The notes beneath the pieces are model-generated. The model searched no databases and was not told the origin of the DNA. It saw only the letters and a list, made by a program, of their open reading frames with translations. A DNA stretch of 5,629 nt. Source: an uncultured Eubacteriales bacterium. Its GTDB lineage: Bacteria; Bacillota; Clostridia; Oscillospirales; Butyricicoccaceae. A program made the position numbers and the translations under genes. This document shows positions 1 to 5,579 of the stretch, piece by piece (within the stretch, counting starts at the first letter, position 1; every line of letters starts with the position of its first letter). The DNA lies in the NCBI GenBank assembly GCA_949740695.1, contig CATJIY010000034.1:1-5629 (forward strand). Direction: 5' to 3'.

Positions 1-150
1 GCAACCCCAGAAAAGTCTGATTATAAATAAGCGCGCAGTTTGAAAAGAAATTTTGCCCAACCTTTACGGTACAAAGTCTTCGAAAATCGCGGCGGCTTGT
101 TTTTTCAAGTATTTTTTGCTTTTTGGGGGAATCTCTCAGGTTTTAGAAGC

Positions 151-261
151 GCGAACCGATCCGCCAGCAACCCTCGTTCCGGCCAGAAGGCCGGGCTAAG
201 GCAACATGCAGATCCCGGCCGTGACTTTCTGTAAGAAACAGAGCGAAGGCGGTTGGTTTGC
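151..261 (+). promoter_or_regulatory. Candidate riboswitch-like leader aptamer upstream of grdX, class not recognised
   Basis: Bases 151-165 can pair with 248-261 to close a 111-base domain. The helix has 14 pairs (two of them G-U) with a single bulged T at 160. Inside lie a hairpin at 178-195 (TCCGGCC, loop AGAA, GGCCGGG) and a hairpin at 228-242 (TCTGT, loop AAGAA, ACAGA). An alternative helix pairs GGCCGGG (189-195) with CCCGGCC (214-220). The 3' arm of the closing helix overlaps the 5' arm of the terminator at 238-275, so the two cannot coexist. That is the usual arrangement of a transcriptional riboswitch or attenuator. The pairing is seen in the sequence; the regulatory role is inferred, and the ligand is unknown. 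Bases 1-150 hold no gene. A TATAAA at 22-27 could be a -10 box, but its -35 region would lie at or beyond the window edge. Confidence 0.5.
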
Positions 262-286
262 CGTGTTCGTTCTGTTTTATTTTTTG
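238..286 (+). terminator. Intrinsic terminator (attenuator) in the grdX leader
   Basis: Bases 238-247 pair with 266-275 in an unbroken 10-bp stem that includes one G-U pair. It continues as GGC (248-250) with GCC (260-262) after a three-base bulge, and the loop is 251-259. A T-rich tract (TTTTATTTTTT, from 275) follows at once. This is the form of a Rho-independent terminator. It lies between the leader domain and the grdX ribosome binding site (GGAGG, 290-294), so it would control entry into grdX and the downstream grd genes rather than end an upstream gene. The hairpin at 228-242 and the long helix 151-165/248-261 both compete for its 5' arm. Confidence 0.65.
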
Positions 287-298
287 TTTGGAGGTAGG

Positions 299-715
299 AT
301 GGAGAGTAAAAGACGCCTGCGGATCATCACCAATAATCCCCTGGTAAAAGCCTGTCTTCCTACGGATTATTGGGTGGATTTTGAACATATTACCTACCGG
401 CAGGTATTGGTGAAAACCAGAGACTTCGTCTATGCCGGCTACCGCCTGTATACACATCCGCTTTCCGGCAGCGTTAAACCCAATGAAACCCCTTATAAAT
501 CGGTGGTAATTTCCCGTTCGCCCAGCAATATGGAGCCAGAAGAGGCCATGATTATTTCCTCCAGCATCGAAACCTTTGATAAGTTTCCCCCTTGTAAACG
601 GGAACTTTCCGAGAGCGTTTTAAAGGATTTTCAGCTGATCGACTATACTCTGTTGTGTGGCGCCATTGGACTGGATGCTACCGCAGGGCTTAGCGATAGA
701 TTTTCCCAGCGGTAG
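299..715 (+). CDS. grdX: GrdX family protein, accessory gene of the amino-acid reductase operon
   Basis: This encodes a 138-residue protein with the GrdX-type N-terminus (RLRIITNNPLV, residues 6-16). GrdX is a small protein found almost only beside glycine, sarcosine or betaine reductase genes; its biochemical role is not established. No signal peptide or membrane segment is visible, so it is probably cytoplasmic. The ATG at 299 is chosen because GGAGG (290-294) lies four bases ahead of it and because the family motif begins right after it. The frame is open further upstream to 206, but that stretch is the attenuator and should not be translated. The gene is first in the cluster, directly behind the leader terminator, and 69 bases ahead of the grdE start. 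The assignment rests on the N-terminal motif, the length and the position immediately before grdE. Confidence 0.85.
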   Translation: MESKRRLRIITNNPLVKACLPTDYWVDFEHITYRQVLVKTRDFVYAGYRLYTHPLSGSVKPNETPYKSVVISRSPSNMEPEEAMIISSSIETFDKFPPCKRELSESVLKDFQLIDYTLLCGAIGLDATAGLSDRFSQR

Positions 716-731
716 CCCTAAAGTGGCTGGG
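678..731 (+). repeat. Overlapping inverted repeats at the grdX-grdE junction
   Basis: CTACCGC (678-684) is complementary to GCGGTAG (709-715). AGGGCT (685-690) is complementary to AGCCCT (714-719), and CCCAGC (705-710) to GCTGGG (726-731). These pairings overlap the grdX stop codon and exclude one another. No T tract follows closely, so this is not a clear terminator. It may affect mRNA stability or coupling between grdX and grdE, or it may be chance. Confidence 0.3.
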
Positions 732-770
732 CATCGCGCCACATGACTTTTCCTTAAAAAATCAAAAAGA

Positions 771-776
771 AGGAGG
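771..776 (+). promoter_or_regulatory. Ribosome binding site that sets a TTG start for grdE
   Basis: AGGAGG is followed by eight bases and then TTG at 785. The GTG at 776 overlaps this site and so cannot be the start. The ATG at 812 has no Shine-Dalgarno sequence ahead of it and would remove the conserved N-terminus (LELG...KDIQF). Confidence 0.8.
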
Positions 777-784
777 TGTTCGCT

Positions 785-2065
785 TTGAAATTGGAGCTGG
801 GTTATATCCAGATGAAAGACATTCAATTTTCAAAGGAATGCAAAGTAGAGAACGGTACCCTTTACGTTAATCCGGACCAGGTTATCGACTTCTTGTATCA
901 GGACGACGATGTGAAGGATTGGGTCAAGTCCTTTACCCTGGACATCGCCCGTCCCGGCGAGAGCGTCCGCATCACACCGGTGAAAGACGTGATTGAACCT
1001 CGGGTGAAGGTAGAGGGTCCCGGCGGTATGTTCCCCGGCGTCATCGCCAAGGTGGATACCGTCGGTTCCGGCAAAACCCATGTGCTTCGCGGCATGGCTA
1101 TTGTCACTGCCGGCAAGATTGTGGGTTTTCAAGAGGGCATTATTGACATGACCGGCCCGGGCGCCGACTATACCCCCTTTAGCAAGCTGCTGAACCTGGT
1201 GGTAGTAGCCGAGCCCAAAGATGGCTATCAGGACCATAAGCATGAGTATGAGCACGCCGTTCGTATTGCGGGATTGCGAGCTGCCTCTTTCATTGGAGAG
1301 TTGGGCCGCAATCTAACGCCTGACGACACTCAGAGCTTTGAGACCTACGGCGTCAAAGAGGGCATTGAGAAGCTGCCCAATTTACCCCGGGTAGCCTATG
1401 TCCACATGCTCCAGAGTCAGGGACTGCTTCACGACACCTATGTTTACGGCGTGGACGCCAAGCGTACTTTGACCACCATCCTAAACCCCACAGAAACCAT
1501 GGATGGCGCGATTCTCTCAGGCAACTGCGTCTCGGCCTGTGATAAGAATACCACCTATCATCACCAAAACAATCCAGTGGTGGCCGAACTGTTTGCCGCC
1601 CATGGCAAGACTTTGAATTACGTCTGCAATATCATTACCAACGAAAACGTCTATTTGGCTGACAAACAGCGCTCCTCTGATTGGACCGCCAAGCTTTGCC
1701 GCCTGCTGGACCTGGATGGGGCTATCGTCTCTCAGGAAGGATTCGGAAATCCGGATACCGATCTGATTATGAACACCAAAAAGATTGAGCAGCAGGGCGT
1801 CAAGACCACGATCATCACCGACGAATACGCTGGACAGGACGGTAAGTCCCAGTCGCTGGCCGACGCAGTGGTTACCGGCGGCAACGCCAACCAGGTGATT
1901 ATCCTGCCCAAGCTGGATAAGATCATCGGCATGTTGGATTATGTAGATGTGATCGCCGGCGGCCACGCCGGATCTCTGCGGGAAGACGGCTCTATCGAAG
2001 CCGAGCTTCAGGTTATCACCGGCGCCACCAACGAGATGGGCTTTAATACCTTGAGCGCCCGCTGA
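785..2065 (+). CDS. grdE: Glycine/sarcosine/betaine reductase component B, proprotein (alpha and beta subunits)
   Basis: This 426-residue protein (TTG start) belongs to the GrdE/GrdG/GrdI family. In this family the precursor cleaves itself at a cysteine, leaving a pyruvoyl group on the C-terminal fragment; the pyruvoyl binds the amino group of the substrate. The candidate site is the cysteine in LSGNCVSACDKNTT, Cys248 with TGC at 1526-1528. Cutting there gives fragments of about 247 and 179 residues, in line with the roughly 25 and 22 kDa subunits known for the family. The N-terminus (KLELGYIQMKDIQF) and the ending NTLSAR are also typical, as is the total length. No membrane segment is visible; the complex is cytoplasmic. 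The TGA at 2063 is taken as a true stop because the grdB ribosome binding site follows at once and no Cys motif lies beyond. Whether the substrate is glycine (GrdE), sarcosine (GrdG) or betaine (GrdI) is not decided; the symbol reflects the neighbouring grdX and grdB order. Confidence 0.92.
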   Translation: MKLELGYIQMKDIQFSKECKVENGTLYVNPDQVIDFLYQDDDVKDWVKSFTLDIARPGESVRITPVKDVIEPRVKVEGPGGMFPGVIAKVDTVGSGKTHVLRGMAIVTAGKIVGFQEGIIDMTGPGADYTPFSKLLNLVVVAEPKDGYQDHKHEYEHAVRIAGLRAASFIGELGRNLTPDDTQSFETYGVKEGIEKLPNLPRVAYVHMLQSQGLLHDTYVYGVDAKRTLTTILNPTETMDGAILSGNCVSACDKNTTYHHQNNPVVAELFAAHGKTLNYVCNIITNENVYLADKQRSSDWTAKLCRLLDLDGAIVSQEGFGNPDTDLIMNTKKIEQQGVKTTIITDEYAGQDGKSQSLADAVVTGGNANQVIILPKLDKIIGMLDYVDVIAGGHAGSLREDGSIEAELQVITGATNEMGFNTLSAR

Positions 2066-2094
2066 GCGCCATTAGGAAAGGAGGAAACACACAA

Positions 2095-3399
2095 ATGAGT
2101 TATCGTGTTTTACACTATATCAACCAGTTTTTTGCCCAGATCGGCGGCGAGGAAATGGCTCATGTCCCCCCCGAACTGCGGGAAGGTTTTGTAGGCCCCG
2201 GCATGGCGCTGCATACCGCCTGGAACGGCGAGGCCGAAATCGTCAAGACAGTAGTCTGCGGCGACTCCTACTTTGCCGAGCATGAGAAGGAAGCCAAAGC
2301 CCAGATCCTGGAATGGGTCAAGGCAGAAAAGCCCGACTTGTTCATCGCCGGGCCAGCTTTCAACGCCGGCCGCTATGGCTACGCCTGCGCCAATATCTGC
2401 CAGGCAGTCCAAGAGGAATTGGGCATCCCGGTGCTCACTGGCATGTATGAGGAAAACCCGGGCGCCGACCTGCGGACCAGAGTCCTGATGGTATCTACTG
2501 CCAACAGCGCCGCCGGCATGCGCAAAGCGGCTCCCGTTATGGCCAAACTAGCCCTCAAACTGATGCGGGGCGAAGCCCTAGGCGCTTCTTGCGAGGATGG
2601 TTACATGAACAATGGCGTTCGTGTAAATTTCTTTGAAAAGGAGCGGGGCGCCAAACGTGCCGTTGACATGCTGGTGAACAAGCTAAACGGCAAGCCCTTC
2701 ACCACTGAGTATCCCATGCCTTCTTTTGACCGGGTTCCCCCCAACAAAGCCATTCAAGACCTCTCCAAAGCCACCATCGCTTTGTGTACTTCGGGAGGTA
2801 TCGTCCCCAAGGGCAATCCCGACCACATCGAGTCCTCCTCGGCGTCTCACTATGGCGAGTATCATATCGCTGAGATAGACCATCTCACTTCTGATAAATA
2901 TGAGACTGCCCATGGCGGTTATGACCCGGTTTATGCCAATCAAGATCCCAACCGGGTGCTGCCGGTAGATGTGATGCGTGAGTTTGAAAAAGCCGGCAAG
3001 ATCGGCAAGCTCCACGACTTCTTTTATACTACCGTTGGCAATGGCACCGCCGTTGCTTCCGCTAAGGGTTTTGCCGCTGATTACGCCAAAAAATTGGTTG
3101 CCGCTGGAGTAGATGCGGTAATCATGACCTCCACTTGAGGCACCTGTACGCGTTGCGGTGCAACGATGGTAAAAGAAATTGAACGGGCTGGCATCCCTGT
3201 GGTGCATATGTGTACCGTTACTCCTATTTCCATGACAGTAGGCGCAAACCGAATCGTCCCCACTATCGCCATTCCTCATCCTTTGGGCAATCCCGCCCTC
3301 TCTCCCGAGGAGGAGAAAACCATTCGCCGGAAGTTGGTCAGCCGGGCGCTGGAAGCGCTATCCACAGAGGTGGAAGATCAAACTATTTTTGAGGCATAA
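2095..3399 (+). CDS. grdB: Glycine/sarcosine/betaine reductase component B, selenoprotein subunit (UGA read as selenocysteine)
   Basis: This encodes 434 residues when the in-frame TGA at 3136-3138 is read as selenocysteine 348. The residues around it (TSTUGTCTRCGATMVKEIE) form the UxxCxxC redox motif of GrdB/GrdF/GrdH, with Cys351 and Cys354. In the family this selenol attacks the alpha carbon of the substrate held as a Schiff base by the pyruvoyl subunit. The C-terminal part (GIPVVHMC, GANRIVPTIAIPHPLGNPAL) is strongly conserved and continues in the same frame to the TAA at 3397, so the TGA is not a terminal stop. The N-terminus (HYINQFFAQIGGEE) is also typical. The start ATG at 2095 has GGAGG ahead of it and lies 29 bases after the grdE stop, so the two are co-transcribed and probably made in equal amounts. 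Substrate specificity is open, as for grdE. Conventional gene calling would split it into 347- and 77-residue pieces. Confidence 0.95.
3136..3165 (+). promoter_or_regulatory. Selenocysteine codon and candidate bacterial SECIS hairpin of grdB
   Basis: Directly after the UGA, CGTTGC (3151-3156) and GCAACG (3160-3165) form a perfect six-pair stem with the three-base loop GGT. Counting the U of UGA as 1, the last two loop bases, G and U, fall at 23 and 24. To my knowledge these are the positions of the loop G and U that SelB needs in the E. coli fdhF SECIS. The hairpin is seen; the SelB function is inferred. Confidence 0.6.
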
Positions 3400-3440
3400 C
3401 CCTCTTTTGCGAAACATTCTCTTGTCTTGGCAAGCTCTTT

Positions 3441-3473
3441 GTCGGCCCGGTGCATTTTGTTTGCCGGGCCGAC
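3441..3473. repeat. 10-bp GC-rich inverted repeat downstream of grdB
   Basis: GTCGGCCCGG (3441-3450) is exactly complementary to CCGGGCCGAC (3464-3473), with a 13-base loop. It lies 41 bases after the grdB stop. No T tract follows on either strand, so it does not fit a standard Rho-independent terminator. It could protect the 3' end of the upstream message or stall polymerase. Confidence 0.55.
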
Positions 3474-3483
3474 GGGAGGATGT

Positions 3484-3565
3484 CGCGCCTTTCCCCTCCG
3501 GGCCTGTTTTTGCGAGCTTCGGCAGAGTTTTTTTGCAACCGAAAGCTGCCGCAGGGAAAAGCGCG
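3484..3565 (+). repeat. Nested stem-loop structure in the grdB-trxB intergenic region
   Basis: CGCGC (3484-3488) pairs with GCGCG (3561-3565). After one C/A mismatch, TTTCCC (3490-3495) pairs with GGGAAA (3554-3559). Inside, GCTTCGG (3516-3522) can pair with CCGAAAGC (3539-3546) with one bulged A. An alternative inner stem is CGGCAG (3520-3525) with CTGCCG (3546-3551). It makes an 82-base folded element of unknown function, either a leader structure for trxB or an unnamed RNA. The whole 3400-3724 stretch shows no convincing gene. Confidence 0.4.
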
Positions 3566-3583
3566 CAACTCCATAGCATGGCA

Positions 3584-3598
3584 GAGACGTTTTGTCTC
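3584..3598. repeat. Small hairpin upstream of trxB
   Basis: GAGAC (3584-3588) and GTCTC (3594-3598) form a five-pair stem with the loop GTTTT. GAGAC recurs nearby at 3620-3624. No function can be assigned. Confidence 0.25.
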
Positions 3599-3630
3599 CC
3601 TATAAAATGAAAAAAGTTAGAGACTCGCCC

Positions 3631-3646
3631 AATTTTTATAAAAATT
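3631..3646. promoter_or_regulatory. Perfect 16-bp AT-rich palindrome, possible operator or promoter element for trxB
   Basis: The sequence AATTTTTATAAAAATT reads the same on both strands. It lies about 80 bases ahead of the trxB start, in an AT-rich patch that also has TATAAA (3637-3642) and TAAAAT (3655-3660), either of which could serve as a -10 box. No good -35 partner at 16-18 bases was found, so the promoter call is weak. The dyad symmetry would suit a dimeric repressor, but AT-rich palindromes also arise by chance. Confidence 0.35.
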
Positions 3647-3689
3647 GTAACGCTTAAAATGAACAAGTAAATCCCAACCGCATCACGCC

Positions 3690-3705
3690 ACAGGCCAAAG
3701 CCTGT
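3690..3705 (+). repeat. Hairpin just ahead of the trxB ribosome binding site
   Basis: ACAGGC (3690-3695) and GCCTGT (3700-3705) form a six-pair stem with the loop CAAA. The trxB Shine-Dalgarno region (AAGGGAG, from 3710) follows within a few bases. It might influence translation of trxB; there is no T tract, so it is not a terminator. Confidence 0.35.
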
Positions 3706-3724
3706 TTGAAAGGGAGCGATTATC

Positions 3725-4666
3725 ATGAGCAAAATTTATGACGTCATTATCCTGGGCGCCGGTCCTGCCGGTCTCACCGCAGGACTATACGCCGGCCGGG
3801 CCAGGCTGTCTACCCTGATTTTAGAAAAGGGTCAAGACGGAGGGCAAATCGCCATCACCGATGAGATTGAGAACTACCCCGGCCAGATAGTGGAAGGGGA
3901 AAGCGGAGCCAGTTTGATTGCCCGCATGACCGAGCAAGCTAAAAAATTTGGCGCGGAACGGGCCAGCGACGTGATCAAAAGCGTGGATCTTTCCGGCGAG
4001 GTGAAAAAACTGACAGGCGCCCAAGGCGAATACTTGGCCAAGACAGTAATTATCGCCACCGGCGCTTTCCCCAAGCCCATTGGCTGCAAAAATGAAAGCA
4101 AGTTTATCGGCAAAGGCATCTCCTTCTGCGCCACCTGCGACGCTTCCTTTTTCGAGGATTTTGAGGTCTATGTAGTAGGCGGCGGCGACTCGGCAGTGGA
4201 AGAAGCTATGTACCTGACTAAGTTTGCCCGCAAAGTCACCATCATTCACCGGCGGAATGAACTGCGGGCGGCAAAGTCCATCCAGGAAAAGGCTTTTCAA
4301 AACCCCAAACTCCACTTCTTGTGGGATACCGTGGTGGAGGAAGTCTGCGGCGATGAGCTAATGGACGCCATGGTGGTGAAGAACGTCAAAACCGGCGAGC
4401 TAACTCGAATTGAGGCAGATCCTGACGACGGCATTTTTGGCCTCTTCGGATTTATCGGCTATAATCCCAATTCCCAACTGTTCGAGGGCACTGTGGAAAT
4501 GGACCGGGGCTATATCGTTACCGATCCAGATATGCATACCAGCCTGCCCGGGGTGTTTGCCGCCGGCGACATTCGAGTAAAGTCCTTGCGCCAAGTGGTC
4601 ACCGCCTGCGCTGATGGAGCCATTGCCGCCATGCAAGCGGAAAAATACCTTTCCGAGCACAAATAA
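3725..4666 (+). CDS. trxB: Thioredoxin reductase (NADPH, FAD) of the reductase cluster
   Basis: This 313-residue flavoprotein reduces thioredoxin with NADPH. The N-terminal FAD-binding motif GAGPAG is at residues 11-16. The redox-active CATC is at 135-138, the same positions as in E. coli TrxB. The nucleotide-binding motif GGGDSA is at 152-157, and HRRNELR (175-181) carries the arginines associated with NADPH preference. The C-terminal FAD motif GDIRVKSLRQVVTACADGAIAA is intact. The length is normal for the low-molecular-weight type, and there is no signal peptide. The ATG at 3725 has GGGAG ahead of it. The gene opens a second group, trxB-trxA-grdA, separated from grdB by 325 bases, which may carry its own promoter. 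With trxA next to it, its role is to deliver electrons from NADPH through TrxA to the selenoprotein GrdA. Confidence 0.93.
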   Translation: MSKIYDVIILGAGPAGLTAGLYAGRARLSTLILEKGQDGGQIAITDEIENYPGQIVEGESGASLIARMTEQAKKFGAERASDVIKSVDLSGEVKKLTGAQGEYLAKTVIIATGAFPKPIGCKNESKFIGKGISFCATCDASFFEDFEVYVVGGGDSAVEEAMYLTKFARKVTIIHRRNELRAAKSIQEKAFQNPKLHFLWDTVVEEVCGDELMDAMVVKNVKTGELTRIEADPDDGIFGLFGFIGYNPNSQLFEGTVEMDRGYIVTDPDMHTSLPGVFAAGDIRVKSLRQVVTACADGAIAAMQAEKYLSEHK

Positions 4667-4711
4667 CCGCAAGATATACCCAAAAACAGAGTCAGAAAAG
4701 GAGAACCTGCT

Positions 4712-5029
4712 ATGCTGGAACTGGATAAGAATACTTTTGAAGCCGAAGTGCTGCAAGCCCCCGGAAAAATCCTAGTGGACTTCTATGGAGATGGCTGCGT
4801 TCCCTGCGCCGCCTTAATGCCTCACGTTCACGCCTTTGCCGAGACTTATGGGGACAAGATCAAGTTTACCGCCCTGAATACCACCAAAGCCCGCCGCCTG
4901 GCCATCAGTCAGAAGGTCATGGGCTTGCCGGTAATCGCTATTTATGAAAACGGCGCCATGGTAGACAGTTGCGTCAAAGACGATGCCACCCCCGAAAATG
5001 TAGAGGCTATGATTAAAAAGCATCTGTAA
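4712..5029 (+). CDS. trxA: Thioredoxin with atypical GCVPC active site
   Basis: This 105-residue thioredoxin has the usual fold elements: VDFY (residues 22-25, with the buried Asp23), the redox CxxC (Cys29, Cys32), and the cis-proline loop GLPVIAIYENG (Pro73). The active site reads GCVPC instead of the common WCGPC: the tryptophan before the first cysteine is glycine, and the glycine between the cysteines is valine. To my knowledge such altered sites are a feature of thioredoxins that serve amino-acid reductases in anaerobes such as Eubacterium acidaminophilum. A further Cys87 lies near the C-terminus. The ATG at 4712 follows AAGGAG, 45 bases after trxB. Its likely partners are TrxB and selenoprotein GrdA, both encoded beside it. 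It acts in the cytoplasm. Confidence 0.92.
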   Translation: MLELDKNTFEAEVLQAPGKILVDFYGDGCVPCAALMPHVHAFAETYGDKIKFTALNTTKARRLAISQKVMGLPVIAIYENGAMVDSCVKDDATPENVEAMIKKHL

Positions 5030-5098
5030 GCAGTTGCGGATATTTCTGTATAGTTGGCGAAAGCCTTACTATAAATCTTGTAAGAAGGAGGATAAGAC

Positions 5099-5569
5099 AT
5101 GAGCATCTTGAATGGCAAAAAGGTCATCATTATCGGTGACCGCGACGGCATTCCCGGCCCTGCGATTGCAGCCTGCGCCGAGTCTGCCGGTGCCGAAGTT
5201 GTTTTCTCCTCGACGGAGTGCTTCGTCTGAACGGCCGCGGGTGCAATGGATCTGGAAAACCAGAAGCGGGTCAAGGAATTCGCTGAACAGTACGGTCCGG
5301 AGAACGTAGTGGTTCTCTTGGGCGCGGCTGAGGGCGAAGCTTCCGGCCTGGCGGCTGAAACGGTCACCAATGGCGACCCCACTTACGCCGGTCCATTGAC
5401 AGGAGTCCAGTTGGGACTCAAGGTTTATCACGTTTGCGAGCCTGAAGTAAAAGAGGAGTTCGACGCCGGGATCTATGACGAGCAGGTCAGTATGATGGAG
5501 ATGGTTTTGGACGTGGACGATATCGTCAACGAAATGACTAGTATCCGGGAGCAGTACTGCAAGTATTAA
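5099..5569 (+). CDS. grdA: Glycine/sarcosine/betaine reductase selenoprotein A (UGA read as selenocysteine)
   Basis: This encodes 156 residues when the TGA at 5228-5230 is read as selenocysteine 44. The surrounding CFVUTAAGAMDLE is the hallmark of GrdA, with Cys41 and Sec44 forming the CxxU redox pair. GrdA is the shared carrier: it takes the carboxymethyl group from component B as a selenoether and passes it to component C, which releases acetyl phosphate; the oxidised CxxU pair is then reduced by thioredoxin. The N-terminus (GKKVIIIGDRDGIPGPAI) and the central VVVLLGAAEGEASGLAAETVTNGDPTYAGPLTGVQLGL match the family in content and length. The ATG at 5099 has AGAAGGAGG ahead of it, 69 bases after trxA. 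Conventional calling would find only a 43-residue stub, probably missed, and a 107-residue piece starting at 5246. Confidence 0.96.
5228..5269 (+). promoter_or_regulatory. Selenocysteine codon and possible SECIS structure of grdA
   Basis: After the UGA, TCTGG (5251-5255) and CCAGA (5260-5264) form a five-pair hairpin with the loop AAAA. CCGC (5235-5238) can pair with GCGG (5266-5269) around it. The loop lies farther from the UGA than in grdB and lacks its GGT, so this structure is less like the E. coli type. UGA decoding is certain from the protein; the identity of the RNA signal is not. Confidence 0.4.
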
Positions 5570-5579
5570 CCGGTTTTGC

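Noticed and set aside
22..27. TATAAA as the -10 box of the grdX promoter
   Set aside because: The -35 region would fall at or beyond the window edge and cannot be judged; it is mentioned only as a possibility.
131..140. ATCTCTCAGG, resembling the conserved CTCTCAGG half of a glycine riboswitch
   Set aside because: The matching GGAGAG and CGCCGAAGG elements are absent from 1-130, so a glycine aptamer cannot be built. The functional fit to glycine metabolism is tempting but the sequence does not support it.
112..176. Partial likeness to the c-di-AMP (ydaO) riboswitch around GGGGGAATC and CCGATCCGCCAGCAACC
   Set aside because: The 5' conserved parts are missing, and 151-165 pairs better with 248-261 than in the known fold.
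40..234. Open frame of 64 codons in the leader
   Set aside because: It has no ribosome binding site, has low-complexity composition, and overlaps the attenuator.
2063..2065. TGA of grdE as a third selenocysteine codon
   Set aside because: The frame beyond is short and lacks a Cys or redox motif, it runs through the grdB ribosome binding site, and the protein already has its family length and ending.
3166..3399. Separate small gene starting at ATG 3166
   Set aside because: It is the C-terminal part of grdB after the selenocysteine codon; there is no ribosome binding site, and the family alignment continues through the UGA.
3441..3473. Rho-independent terminator after grdB
   Set aside because: The 10-bp stem is strong but no T tract follows on either strand, so it is kept only as an inverted repeat.
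3358..3732. Minus-strand frame of 124 codons across the grdB-trxB gap
   Set aside because: It has no recognisable family or good ribosome binding site, and is composed of the inverted-repeat region; it is likely chance.
5246..5569. Separate 107-residue gene starting at ATG 5246
   Set aside because: It is the C-terminal part of grdA; the ATG is the Met of AAGAMDLE, just after selenocysteine 44.
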